From positions 3,616,001-3,680,000 of the forward strand of contig NZ_CP010945.1 of NCBI RefSeq assembly GCF_000293885.2: a DNA stretch of 64,000 nt, read 5' to 3'. This DNA is from Pseudomonas fluorescens NCIMB 11764 (GTDB lineage Bacteria; Pseudomonadota; Gammaproteobacteria; Pseudomonadales; Pseudomonadaceae). This document shows, one piece after another, positions 34,807 to 43,794 of this stretch. Below the pieces are notes generated by a model. It was not told the DNA's origin. It ran no database searches and was given only the letters and a program-made list of their open reading frames with translations. The stretch's first letter is position 1. Every line of letters starts with the position of its first letter. The translations under genes and the position numbers were made by a program.

Positions 34807-35889
34807 CTACGCGACAGACGCGGTGGATTGTTCCGCCGCTTGCTCGTTAACCTGCGAGACCACTGTTCCCGCGACCTTATCAAGTGGTTGATAGGCAGCT
34901 GCTGCACGCTGCAGCATTTCGCCGATCTGGGCACGAAGTTCGGCCGGCTGTTCGACCACCATGGCGTCGCCCTGGGACAGAATCCACCAGTGCAGTTGCC
35001 AGGTGTTGCTCAGCGTCGAGCGCACCCGATAGCCATCTTCGAGTTGTTCCAGGGTCATGTCCGGGCTCAGCGGTGTCTCGCGGATCAAGCGTGCCTGGCG
35101 CTCACTCACCCATGCCTGAAACTGAATTTTCTCCGGCGTTCCGAACTGCAACGCGTCGCTGGCCAGGTAGGCGCGCAAGTCGAATCCCTGCACGCCCTCG
35201 GCAGATCTGTCGAGCTGCTCGACCGTGCGGAAACGGTGCACTGCAAACTGGCGTATATCGGTGTACGGATGCGCCGTGGCAATCAAATAGGTCACCAGCC
35301 CGCGCTGCACCATTGCCAGGGGATTGAGCGTCATCTCGCTCAACTTGTCGGTGTGTGCGGAGTAATACTGGCACTGCACCTGACTTTCATTGATCAATGC
35401 CTTCTGCAATGACTCCAGCCGGTGCGGATCGATGTCCGGTGCCTGGAGATTCAGGTCCGGTCGCACGGCGGCAACCTTTTCCAGCCAACGAGCTGCCGGG
35501 TTATCGTCTTCCAGGCCTTTGAGCTTGCGCCGGGCATGCACGAAGCGCGGTTCCAGCACGCTCAACATGCTGGCGGGCAATAACGGGCGAATGGCATCTT
35601 CAACCAGCGCCAGGCTCAAGGCTTCGGTCAAGGTAATGCCTTGCAACTCGACATTCACCCCCGGCGTCCAGTGCCAGGCCTGCGGTGAACCGTCTTCGCT
35701 GCACTGCAATGGAAACACCAGGGACAAATCAACCAGGTCGCGTTCGACCGTACGCCGGCTGGTCTGGTAGCCACACGTGTCAAGCCGCGCCAGCAGTTCC
35801 GTCACGGTGATGCCTGAATCGCGTTTGGGCAGGAGCTTGAGCAGTTCCCATTGACGACTGACCGTGGAATGAGATTTGGCTGACGGCAC
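34807..35889 (-). CDS. WYL-domain transcriptional regulator (DeoR-type HTH)
   Basis: 360 residues from GTG 35889, preferred because AAGGA lies about 7 bases upstream and the HTH begins soon after; a longer frame from 36042 adds an unconserved leader. HTH: RQWELLKLLPKRDSGITVTE then SRRTVERDLVDLSLVF. The WYL core follows (VQCQYYSAHTDKLSEMTLNP, YLIATAHPYTDIRQFAVHRF), then a WCX tail with TWQLHWWILSQGDAMVV. This resembles PafC/DriD-like sensors of DNA damage and regulators of defence loci. It is divergent from the DUF726 hydrolase gene at 36080 and may control it. Confidence 0.85.
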   Translation of the reverse strand: MPSAKSHSTVSRQWELLKLLPKRDSGITVTELLARLDTCGYQTSRRTVERDLVDLSLVFPLQCSEDGSPQAWHWTPGVNVELQGITLTEALSLALVEDAIRPLLPASMLSVLEPRFVHARRKLKGLEDDNPAARWLEKVAAVRPDLNLQAPDIDPHRLESLQKALINESQVQCQYYSAHTDKLSEMTLNPLAMVQRGLVTYLIATAHPYTDIRQFAVHRFRTVEQLDRSAEGVQGFDLRAYLASDALQFGTPEKIQFQAWVSERQARLIRETPLSPDMTLEQLEDGYRVRSTLSNTWQLHWWILSQGDAMVVEQPAELRAQIGEMLQRAAAAYQPLDKVAGTVVSQVNEQAAEQSTASVA

Positions 35890-36079
35890 GGTATTTTCCT
35901 TGTGCGGGGGGAGGGTGAAAAAGCAACCGGGGGAGGAATTTACGGGAGTACATTGTGTCGCGGAATGGCGATAAGCTATCACTTTTTGAAGATCGGGATC
36001 CACAGGCGAATAGGCAAAGGGCTTGTTTCGAAGTGTGCCCATGGCACTGAAAAATCCTGGTTAGAACGGAGCTTCACTT

Positions 36080-37564
36080 TTGGTAAAACACTTCAGGTTC
36101 TTGACCCTGCCGCACAGTGCCAGCACGGTGGCGAACGTGTTCGTTCACGGGTATTCCGCCGGGCACGATCTGAAGGATCGCCGATTGTTGTCCAGGCAGA
36201 TTCCCTCCACGCTGCACAATGGCATCAACATTCTTGGCTTCTGGCGCTCGGGCCATTACTTGCAGGTGTCCAACACCACCAAGCAGCTCGTTGTCGCCGC
36301 CGGCCGCCTGTATCCCTATGCAACGGCCGCTGCATTTGTAGCGGACCGCGTGGCGCATTTTGCCCTCAGTCGTCGTCGGGCAACGGAAATGGGTGATGTC
36401 CTGCTCAGTGAGTTGCACGATTACTTGAAGGCGAATCATCCCGAGGTGGCCGAAATCAATCTGATCGGCCACTCATTGGGCGGCCGAGTGCTGGTCAGTG
36501 CCTTGAGGAAACTGGTTCGCCAACCCGACGGCTATAGCCTCACCATCGGCGATGTACTGCTGATGGCCGCTGCTGTCGAAGTGAAGGCTGACGAAGTGCC
36601 AGGACTCAAGGCATGTATCAAAGGACGGTTGATCAATGCCTACTCCAGGTCCGACAGGATGCTGCTGATGAACGCAGACGAAACTTGCCTGGGGCGCCAC
36701 GAAGTGACGAATTTCGAGAATGTTTCGATGACCGGTTTCGGCCATCAAGACTACTGGCCGAACCTGCACAAGGTTTTGACGGTCACTGTCTTTGCCGGTT
36801 TCCAGGGGCAGCATTATCCGGTTCTTCTGAACAAGGAAGGCGATCTGCAGGATGATCACGTGCGTACGGATTATCTGCTCTACGACCTGTTTGAACACCT
36901 TGAACCGTCGCACCCAACGTTATTGGAGGAAGCGATCAAGCACCTCAAGAACAGCAGCTGGACGTCCCTTGACGACAACCAGGACTCAAACGAAAAGCAC
37001 TACGCCTTCACCCGGGAATTTCAACTGTTGGGCGGCCATTGCCTGGCCAACATGACGCGACGCCGAGGTTTGCCTTACGCCGAAGTGCTTGAAATGCTGG
37101 CATCGCATTTTGAATTGGATGAAGACGAGTTGCATAAGTGCACGACCATCCTGGAGCTTGAGGGCGCATTGGTCCGCAGGTTCTTCCATAACGCGTTTCC
37201 AGAAGGGCATGAACTCAGCAAATCAACGGAAACGGACCTGAAAACCCTGTCGGCAGAGCACTATTTCAGGCACGTCGATGCTTTGGCGGGACGGTTAACG
37301 TTGAGTGCCTGCTTCAAGTCATCAGCCTCGATGGGCGCGCAGGCATCTGGCTCAGTCAGTTCGCAGATTACAATGGCAACCATTGGTAGCTTCGTGTCGC
37401 CTAACCTGCTGGCGATGGTGCCAAAACTGTTGGCGGCGACGACGGTCGGACGAGTGATTACCAACGTCAAGACAGCATTGAAGCCCGGTTACTCGGCATT
37501 GATTCCGGCAGTCGCAATCATTTTTTATGCGCGGGTGAAGCTGGGCAATGACGGGTTGCATTGA
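36080..37564 (+). CDS. DUF726-type alpha/beta hydrolase
   Basis: 494 residues. Starts at TTG 36080 with GGAG about 9 bases upstream. The hydrolase fold shows VFVHGYSAGHD (oxyanion region, residues 20-30), INLIGHSLGGRVLVSAL (nucleophile Ser, near 134) and a candidate His in SMTGFGHQDYW (near 221). The C-terminal half is helical and ends in possible membrane segments (SLLAMVPKLLA-like and YSALIPAVAIIFYARV, residues 440-490). DUF726/TMCO4 proteins are lipase-like. Next to dynamin-like GTPases, a lipid-acting effector is a reasonable guess. It is convergent with leoA (49 bp between stops). Confidence 0.75.
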   Translation: MVKHFRFLTLPHSASTVANVFVHGYSAGHDLKDRRLLSRQIPSTLHNGINILGFWRSGHYLQVSNTTKQLVVAAGRLYPYATAAAFVADRVAHFALSRRRATEMGDVLLSELHDYLKANHPEVAEINLIGHSLGGRVLVSALRKLVRQPDGYSLTIGDVLLMAAAVEVKADEVPGLKACIKGRLINAYSRSDRMLLMNADETCLGRHEVTNFENVSMTGFGHQDYWPNLHKVLTVTVFAGFQGQHYPVLLNKEGDLQDDHVRTDYLLYDLFEHLEPSHPTLLEEAIKHLKNSSWTSLDDNQDSNEKHYAFTREFQLLGGHCLANMTRRRGLPYAEVLEMLASHFELDEDELHKCTTILELEGALVRRFFHNAFPEGHELSKSTETDLKTLSAEHYFRHVDALAGRLTLSACFKSSASMGAQASGSVSSQITMATIGSFVSPNLLAMVPKLLAATTVGRVITNVKTALKPGYSALIPAVAIIFYARVKLGNDGLH

Positions 37565-37613
37565 GGAAAGGGTAGCCGCCAGCGTGCTGCTCCTGGCGGC
37601 GTTAAAGCCCTGG

Positions 37614-39359
37614 TTAAGCGGTCAACGCTCGCATTGAAGGCTCTGTGCTGCCTGGCAGCCCCAGCGCGTTCAGTTTTTCGCGTACTTGAATCAGCTTTTC
37701 CTGGTTGCTGCGAATGAATTTCGAGCGCTCATCAACGGCTGCGACGATCTTCTCAAACTCTTTGAGCTGCGGTGCAAAGAAGTCCAGCAGCTTTTCGTCA
37801 TCGCCAATAAGGTCGTAAATGTCCTTGAACGAACTCTTGATGATCGTGGTGATGGATTCTTTGGCAGTCTTCAATTCCTGCTCGAGTTCGTGAGCCTTGT
37901 AGGCACCCAGAAGGTCCGAGGTCAGGGTGAAGGCAGCGCCTGCAGGGCCAGCCCACTTGGAAATGGCGCCAGCAATTTTGGTTGCCTGCCACGGTTTGAA
38001 CTTGAAGACCACTCCGGTCACGGCCCCCAGTGCATCTCTCGCAGCAAACACTGCACTCTTGATGATGTCCGGGCTCAGGTTGGCAATACCTTTAGCGGCG
38101 CCACCCATGGACTTGAGTGCGCCCTCGCTCATGGCATTGAGGAAGCTTTCGCTTGAGTTGAGCTGACGGCCGATGTCCTGGGAAATGCGGTTGGTGACCT
38201 TGGAGGATTGATCGAACGAGCGGTCGATGGCGGCCTTGATTTTAAGGTTGAGTTTGTAGCCGACACCTTCTTCGGTGTAGCCGATTTCGTCCTCGAGAAA
38301 GTCACGAATATTTTCCAGCGACAGCGGGCGAAGCTTGCCAAGCAAGTCTTTTTCAAGATTGTTCAGCTCATCGAAAAGCTCCCCAGCAAGGCGTTTCACC
38401 TCGCGACGGCCCTTGGAAATATCCTGGTTGATCCGCACGGACTCCTCGGCGTTCTGCTGCGCAAAGGCATCCAGTCTGCCCAATTGCTCTTCGGCCCGTG
38501 CCACATGCTGGCCGACGACATCGCGCACAACGTCCATGCCCGTCTTGGCCATCAGTGCCGCAGGTACGTTGTCTTGCAGGATGCGGCTGGTCATGGCCTT
38601 CAGGTCGTTGATCCGCGAGCGGCTTTCGTAGTGCTCGGGCTTGCCGAACCAGAACTCCAGACCCCGACCACCGGGGTTGGAGGCCAGGCAGACGATGTTC
38701 AGGCGTGCCTGTTCTTCCGAGGTCAAGTTGGCTATTCGCTGCAACTTGGCTTTCAGGTTGTCCTTTTTGATGGTGGCCTGATCATCGAACAGCACCTGTT
38801 CGGTCAGGTCGGTCACTTCGTCCATTTTATTGATGACGAAGACCGTCGAAGACAGCTTGTTCAAGTCGCGCAGCACCCACTTGGCGATAGCGCTGTGGCT
38901 TTCCTTGAGCGGGTTGGTGGCATCCACGACGTACAGGATCAGATGCGCTTCGGAGATGTAGTGTTTGGTCAGGTCTTCATAAACCACCTGTTCGCCATCG
39001 ACGGTCTTTTCCTTGTCACCGAAAAGGCCGGGGGTATCGACGATTTCACACTTGCCCGGCAGCCCCTCTGGCGTGTAGATCGCCAGGCGATCGGAGGATT
39101 CGTCCATGTCGATCTTCATGTCGGCCATGACTTTACCCAGCCATGCGGCGATCACGCTGGTCTTGCCGTCGGAGAAGGCGCCTAGCAGTGCAATGCGCAA
39201 AACGTCGGATTCGATTGCCTTGACGGCTGAATCGATCTTTTCCATTTCGGCACTGACGTCACTGCCTAGCTCGCCCAACTCTTTCAGGATGACTCGAAGC
39301 TGATCCAGGCCTTTGATCGCTGTTTGCTTATCAACATTAAATTGCGTGAATTGTTCCAT
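37614..39359 (-). CDS. leoA: Bacterial dynamin-like GTPase, LeoA-like
   Basis: 581 residues. GTPase motifs are all in one chain: G1 GAFSDGKTS (60-68), G3 DTPG (108-111), G4 NKMD (177-180). A long helical stalk follows (from residue 270), then hydrophobic Ala/Gly-rich segments (about 400-480) fit for membrane insertion, and a helical tail. This is the LeoA pattern; LeoA of enterotoxigenic E. coli is a dynamin-like protein that works with LeoB and LeoC. The start overlaps the upstream gene by 23 bases with GGAG before the ATG. Dynamin-like proteins remodel or repair membranes, including during phage attack in some bacteria. Confidence 0.85.
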   Translation of the reverse strand: MEQFTQFNVDKQTAIKGLDQLRVILKELGELGSDVSAEMEKIDSAVKAIESDVLRIALLGAFSDGKTSVIAAWLGKVMADMKIDMDESSDRLAIYTPEGLPGKCEIVDTPGLFGDKEKTVDGEQVVYEDLTKHYISEAHLILYVVDATNPLKESHSAIAKWVLRDLNKLSSTVFVINKMDEVTDLTEQVLFDDQATIKKDNLKAKLQRIANLTSEEQARLNIVCLASNPGGRGLEFWFGKPEHYESRSRINDLKAMTSRILQDNVPAALMAKTGMDVVRDVVGQHVARAEEQLGRLDAFAQQNAEESVRINQDISKGRREVKRLAGELFDELNNLEKDLLGKLRPLSLENIRDFLEDEIGYTEEGVGYKLNLKIKAAIDRSFDQSSKVTNRISQDIGRQLNSSESFLNAMSEGALKSMGGAAKGIANLSPDIIKSAVFAARDALGAVTGVVFKFKPWQATKIAGAISKWAGPAGAAFTLTSDLLGAYKAHELEQELKTAKESITTIIKSSFKDIYDLIGDDEKLLDFFAPQLKEFEKIVAAVDERSKFIRSNQEKLIQVREKLNALGLPGSTEPSMRALTA

Positions 39360-41052
39360 GGGGCATTTTCTCCAGTTGATCTTTGGTGCGCTGCATCAAT
39401 GCCATCTGCTGCTTGATGATGTGCAGCGGGCGAATCAGGGATGCATGGATGTCGTTGACTTGTCCGAGGACTTTTGCCTCGATTTGACTGCGAACAGGTG
39501 TGAGCAAAGCCTTCAGCTCATCACGCAGGGAGTCGGCGGCATTGGCGCGTGCTTCGGCGATCTTGTCCTGGACTTGAGCCTGGGCTTTGCGAATGCGTTT
39601 TTCCTTGCTGAGGAGGAAGTTCATGAGGTTGATCAAGAGCCCCACCGCAGCGCCGACAGCTGCGCCAATAAGGTTGCCGACGACAGGGAATGCGGTGCCG
39701 ATCCCGGCGCCCGCGAGGGCATAGGACCCTACGTTGAACAGCATCCAGCCGTAATCTTTGAAATCCAGTCCAAGGCCCAGCTCCGGTGTCTTGTAGCTCG
39801 CGTTAAGGTCCGCGCCTGCGTAAGCGATTGCCTGCTCGAACTCAACCCTCGAAACGTCCTCCAGCAGCCGCTGCATGGCCTGCACCAGATCGTTTTGCAA
39901 CTCCGCCAGATACTTTTCGAACTGAGTCTGCAATTCTTCTTTCAGCTGTTCCTGGCGCTCGCGAAAGGCGCGCTGGATCTTGCTGGCGACCAATTCGTTT
40001 TCGCCGAAGTGTTCCTCGACGATGTCGTCGGCAGTCGCACTCATGTCAGTGAAGAGTCGGTCCCACAGGATTTTTCGGCCCTTCGTGACGGACTGTTCGA
40101 ACTTGGCCAAGCCGTCTTTGACGGCAATGCGGCACTTGTCGAACTCTGGTTCTGTCCTGGCCACGAACGTTTCATGGCTGGTGTGGAGTTCTTGCAGGAT
40201 GGCGAGGTTTTCCACCAGCAACTCATGAACTTTGGTCTTGTTGCTCTCGATCATGTCTTCTTTGAAGGTGCCCAGTTTTCCGTGAAGCACCTGGGCGACT
40301 GACTTGATCTGGCTGAACTCGTACATGGCCTTCGGCGAGGCGAAATACTTGCGGTAATTTCGTTGCTGAATGACCAGGTCGCGATCCCGGGAAGGGTGGA
40401 TGGTCGTACGTTCCGTCCCTGGTGCAGCGGCCAGCGCCGAGAAAGCCAGCAACCCCTGCACGCAGTGGCCAGACTGCATGGCCTTGGCGCCCAGCACAGA
40501 CTCGAGCACGCCCACGGTCTGCTGCAATGCACCGCTTTCGAGGGCTTGCCGGTCCTCCTCGAACTCGTAGGCATCGGCGTTGCCGCGCACGTTCACCAAG
40601 GGACACACTTGGGTGCCGAGACGCAAATAGGAGCGGATTTTCTCTGCGGTGGCTTTTTCAGGCTTCTTGTTGGTGCCGTTGACGTAGAACACCAGGTGCG
40701 CCTTGGCCACCGCTTCACGGACCATGTGCGAATACTTGCCCTCGTCACCTTCAATGCCGGGTACATCGATCAACTGGAAGCGTTTGCCCTTGTAGTTGAG
40801 CGTGTAGAACGTATTGCCTTTGGTGAAATCCGCTTCGCCGGTGCCGATGATCCGCCCGTCGATACGCAAGGCCAGGGCTTTTTTTCGGTCAAGTGCCAGA
40901 GCGCCGGAAAATACATCGGCCAATCGCTGATTCAGCACGTCATCCATGGCGGCCGATTGGGTCTTGATGTGAGCAAAGGGGTTAGCGATCGGCGCGTCTT
41001 CAGGCACCGCGGTCGCTTGATCGAACAGTTCGTCGAGCTCAAAGTTGCTCAT
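39337..41052 (-). CDS. Dynamin-like partner carrying G2-G4 motifs (LeoB/LeoC-type)
   Basis: 571 residues. It has no P-loop, but G2-like GTGEADFT (70-77), G3 DVPGIEG (96-102) and a G4-like NVRGNAD (154-160) are in order, followed by a helical stalk and a hydrophobic Gly/Ala-rich hairpin (about 455-490, YALAGAGIGTAFPVVGNLIG). The missing P-loop is in the upstream gene 41054-41815, so the two chains together would form one GTPase. This matches the published view that LeoB and LeoC jointly make a second dynamin-like protein. Starts one base after the previous stop, so expression is coupled. Confidence 0.82.
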   Translation of the reverse strand: MSNFELDELFDQATAVPEDAPIANPFAHIKTQSAAMDDVLNQRLADVFSGALALDRKKALALRIDGRIIGTGEADFTKGNTFYTLNYKGKRFQLIDVPGIEGDEGKYSHMVREAVAKAHLVFYVNGTNKKPEKATAEKIRSYLRLGTQVCPLVNVRGNADAYEFEEDRQALESGALQQTVGVLESVLGAKAMQSGHCVQGLLAFSALAAAPGTERTTIHPSRDRDLVIQQRNYRKYFASPKAMYEFSQIKSVAQVLHGKLGTFKEDMIESNKTKVHELLVENLAILQELHTSHETFVARTEPEFDKCRIAVKDGLAKFEQSVTKGRKILWDRLFTDMSATADDIVEEHFGENELVASKIQRAFRERQEQLKEELQTQFEKYLAELQNDLVQAMQRLLEDVSRVEFEQAIAYAGADLNASYKTPELGLGLDFKDYGWMLFNVGSYALAGAGIGTAFPVVGNLIGAAVGAAVGLLINLMNFLLSKEKRIRKAQAQVQDKIAEARANAADSLRDELKALLTPVRSQIEAKVLGQVNDIHASLIRPLHIIKQQMALMQRTKDQLEKMPHGTIHAI

Positions 41053-41053
41053 C

Positions 41054-41815
41054 TCAGACTCCTGCCAGTTTCAACAGCAGTGCCGATGCGGCTGCCCCCA
41101 GCACCATTCCGCCACAGGTAAAAGCAATCAGTTTTGTCCTGATTTTGGCGTTGGATTGGTCTTGGGCCAGTTGTAGGCGTTGCGCGGCTTCTTCCTGTTC
41201 CGCCTTCAAACGTTGCGCCGCTATGTCCTGCTCGGCCTTTAGCCGTTGTGCGGCGACTTCCTGTTCGACCTTCAATCGGGCATTGGCCTCTTGCTCTGCC
41301 AGTGCCGTTCGGGCCTGCGCTTCGGCTTCAGCGATGCGGTTTCTGGCAGCGGTCTCTTCCTGCAGAATCTCGCAAAGACGGCGCGTGCCCTGGCGGATGT
41401 CAGAGATTTGCGCGGCATGTTCCTCGTAAACCGCACTCAGGCCTTCACGCAATCGTTCGATATGCTCGGCCAGCGCTTTTTCGTACTTCACCAAGTCGTG
41501 AGCATTTTGTTCCAGCAATGCTTGCCGGGACTCTTCCTTGAACAGAATGCGCAACGACTCGATGATCGTGCTCTTGCCCGCGTTGGTTTCACCGAAAAAC
41601 GCCATGGTGAACATGTCCCACTCGGCATGCGTCTTCAGCTGATCAAGTTCGCCATCGAACTGAGCCTGGATGGCGCGAAGCTTCTCGGTCATGTTGCCGA
41701 CTTCGCGCTTGCCGTCTTTGTGCTCGACATTCAAATCCAGAATGTCGGCCATGGCGCCGGCGATACTGTCGGAAACGTCGGAATACAGGCGGTTAAGGTC
41801 TTGGGGCGCGTTCAT
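41054..41815 (-). CDS. P-loop half of a split dynamin-like GTPase (LeoB/LeoC-type)
   Basis: 253 residues from ATG 41815 (AAGGAA about 6 bases upstream; the frame is open to 42037 but without a site). G1 GETNAGKST is at residues 75-83. After it comes a coiled coil (about 95-220) with Ala/Glu/Gln-rich repeats of QRLKAEQ, and a C-terminal transmembrane helix (FTCGGMVLGAAASALLLKLA). No G3 or G4 motif is present; these are in the next gene. The protein may anchor the complex to the membrane. First gene of the leo-like operon. Confidence 0.82.
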   Translation of the reverse strand: MNAPQDLNRLYSDVSDSIAGAMADILDLNVEHKDGKREVGNMTEKLRAIQAQFDGELDQLKTHAEWDMFTMAFFGETNAGKSTIIESLRILFKEESRQALLEQNAHDLVKYEKALAEHIERLREGLSAVYEEHAAQISDIRQGTRRLCEILQEETAARNRIAEAEAQARTALAEQEANARLKVEQEVAAQRLKAEQDIAAQRLKAEQEEAAQRLQLAQDQSNAKIRTKLIAFTCGGMVLGAAASALLLKLAGV

Positions 41816-42212
41816 TACTGTTCCTTGTGTGATGGAGTCAGCCTGGTGGGGCTGAGTGTCAGGCGTACCCGCGACATTTTGTGTCGTGCCCGATGTTCCG
41901 ATGGGGGGATAAATCGCAGCCGCAGGCGCCGTCAGTTCAGCGAAGCTGCATTGAAATTGCCCAATGGCTGTAGAAAGTGTTGGTCGAGAGGTCGGTCCGG
42001 GGAGAACCGTGAAGCGGGTTACAAGAGGCATACGCAACGTCCTTGTTGGTGTGGGGCTTTATGCCAGTGGAGCATGGTCCATTGCCGTTTATCGGCATCG
42101 CCGGGAAAAGCTTGAGTGGGGTGGGTGCATCAACGCCACTTTTGCTCGGTGCGACTCAATTTGTCGCGGCCCCTGATCATGATCAAACCTTCCAACAACT
42201 GAGGGTGTGACC
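41816..42212. promoter_or_regulatory. Divergent promoter region of the leo-like operon
   Basis: No gene recognised in these 397 bp between the leo-like operon (minus) and the small gene 42213 (plus). TGATCATGATCA (42174-42185) is a 12-bp palindrome close to the plus-strand gene and may be an operator. No clear -35/-10 pair could be fixed by eye. Confidence 0.4.
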
Positions 42213-42341
42213 ATGTTGAAAAATTTTCTGGCCGCTGTAGGCGTCGTAATCATCGCCAAGAAAGGGTATGAGATGTACCGGCATTACAAGTCGATGGAAG
42301 CGGAGGTTGAAATCTTGCGCAGGACGCAGGGGGAGGGGTAG
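42213..42341 (+). CDS. 42-residue predicted membrane peptide
   Basis: ATG 42213 follows GAGGGTG by a few bases. The product, MLKNFLAAVGVVIIAKKGYE then a charged helical tail MYRHYKSMEAEVEILRR, has one short hydrophobic helix and a cytoplasmic-looking amphipathic tail. The stop TAG overlaps by one base the first in-frame GTG of the following gene, so the two appear coupled. Small peptides of this kind beside defence genes may be sensors, toxins or anchors; function is unknown. Confidence 0.55.
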   Translation: MLKNFLAAVGVVIIAKKGYEMYRHYKSMEAEVEILRRTQGEG

Positions 42342-42385
42342 TGTCCGCCGGCAATCTTATTCTCGAATTCAGCAAGGAAGTAAGC

Positions 42386-43741
42386 ATGACGCAAGTGGCA
42401 GCTCAAAAAGTCTCATCGTTGTGGCCAATGATGGGGGCATTGGGAACGCTTCAAACACCGTCGCGACGTTCTGAATTCGGTGTAGACAGTGTGACGCCCG
42501 AGCGGGTCAAGGTAGCGGTGGGCAAGACGACGCTTGCGATCCCGAAAGCCGCCTTCGAAGCCGTGCTGGAATATCTGCACGTCAACGACCACCACGCCGG
42601 TAATCCGTGTGTGATCGAATCCGATAATGACCATAAAAAAGCCGGGCCGCTTTGCAAGGTCGCCCGAGAACTTTCCAGTGGAACCTACGGTCCGCGAAAT
42701 ATCACCTACGTGCTTCCGATTCTTGAGCAATTGGGAGTTGTGGGGATCCGCTCGAAACAGCCCACTGCGGTCTGGTTGACGACGCGGTCCGTGGCCGTAG
42801 CGGCGGTTGTCGAACCGAATCAACGGGTTGTTGAAGAGTTGAAGGCAGGATGTCTCAGCCCGGTTCAACAGGCGTTTGCCAATCATTTGGCAACACTATG
42901 GTCAGGCGGTCCGGGTTCATTCGAGCATCGTTATTCAATCACCAGGCATCACTCATGGACGCCATGGAAGGAGCTGACCCGGCCCCAAAACAAGGAGTGG
43001 TGGTGCCTGACCCTGGCCGAGGCCGCCAAGCATTATTCCTGGCCGGAAAAGAAAGCACCTGATGACTTTTCCAGCATTGCGGCGCGGCTTCGCACGGCAC
43101 TTGCGGCGAACGATTGCATTGCCGCGCGAGAGGCCTGCCTGCAGATATTCAAATGGGGAGGTGTCGCCAATAAGCCGGGCGACGCCTCTTTGCTGTGGGT
43201 CGAGACCCGGTTCGCCGACCAGACCCTGTGCCATTCGATCTTGCAGGCGGTGAAATTGCTTCGACCCGCAAGCAACGAATCGCTCACGGCTTTCGATGGC
43301 ACTAACCTGCTGATGAACTCCGCAATGACCAAGATTTACGCCGCTGCCGCCCCGGACGGCATCATCATCTATGATGGACGGGTAGGGGCTGCGCTGGGGT
43401 TGTTGGTGCGTAAATGGCTCGAAGGCATCGGGGGGAGCGTTGTACCGCCAGACCTGGCGTTTCGCTGGGGCCCCAATCAAAAAACAACCAACAATAACGT
43501 CGAAACACGCGACCCTTCGCAAGAAGGCTTCGAATTTATCAATCTTTACAGAAGCAGCACCAAGGGGCCCAATCCTGCCGGAATCTGGGCCGGACTTGTG
43601 CGGGTGACCAGTCGCATCCTCCACGCGGTGATCCGGGTGCTCGCCGCGCAGGGGCGGGAAGTGAGACTGCTGGATCTGGAGCGGGCATTGTTCATGGTGG
43701 GCTTCGACGTGCGTTATCCGTTGGTGACGGCTTCCCGGTAG
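42386..43741 (+). CDS. Unrecognised 451-residue protein
   Basis: Start ATG 42386 has AAGGAAG about 6 bases upstream; GTG 42341 in the same frame would add 15 residues. No family is recognised. The N-terminal part (SVTPERVKVAVGKTTLAIPK, residues 30-90, then a winged-helix-like SGTYGPRNITYVLPILEQLG) suggests a DNA-binding or adaptor domain. The C-terminal half has a conserved-looking block NSAMTKIYAAAAPDGIIIYD followed by GRVGAALG and VPPDLAFRWGPNQ, which resembles a helical core of DNA-glycosylase-like folds, though weakly. It lies between the small membrane peptide and Sir2 and may form a set with them. Confidence 0.7.
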   Translation: MTQVAAQKVSSLWPMMGALGTLQTPSRRSEFGVDSVTPERVKVAVGKTTLAIPKAAFEAVLEYLHVNDHHAGNPCVIESDNDHKKAGPLCKVARELSSGTYGPRNITYVLPILEQLGVVGIRSKQPTAVWLTTRSVAVAAVVEPNQRVVEELKAGCLSPVQQAFANHLATLWSGGPGSFEHRYSITRHHSWTPWKELTRPQNKEWWCLTLAEAAKHYSWPEKKAPDDFSSIAARLRTALAANDCIAAREACLQIFKWGGVANKPGDASLLWVETRFADQTLCHSILQAVKLLRPASNESLTAFDGTNLLMNSAMTKIYAAAAPDGIIIYDGRVGAALGLLVRKWLEGIGGSVVPPDLAFRWGPNQKTTNNNVETRDPSQEGFEFINLYRSSTKGPNPAGIWAGLVRVTSRILHAVIRVLAAQGREVRLLDLERALFMVGFDVRYPLVTASR

Positions 43742-43794
43742 CTCACTGAATTGAGCAGTACTGAGGCCACGCTGACAACATGCAAGAGGTCGTG

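Noticed and set aside
34497..34934. A 145-residue minus-strand gene
   Set aside because: It overlaps the WYL coding region out of frame, lacks a ribosome site and has an Arg/Pro/Ser-rich composition typical of a shadow frame in GC-rich DNA.
35890..36042. Longer N-terminus for the WYL regulator
   Set aside because: The extra residues precede a well-placed GTG with AAGGA and do not look like part of the HTH domain. They occupy the likely promoter region shared with the divergent hydrolase.
41816..42037. N-terminal extension of the P-loop dynamin gene
   Set aside because: ATG 41815 has a good ribosome site, and the upstream residues (Pro/Ser-rich) do not resemble a signal peptide or a domain.
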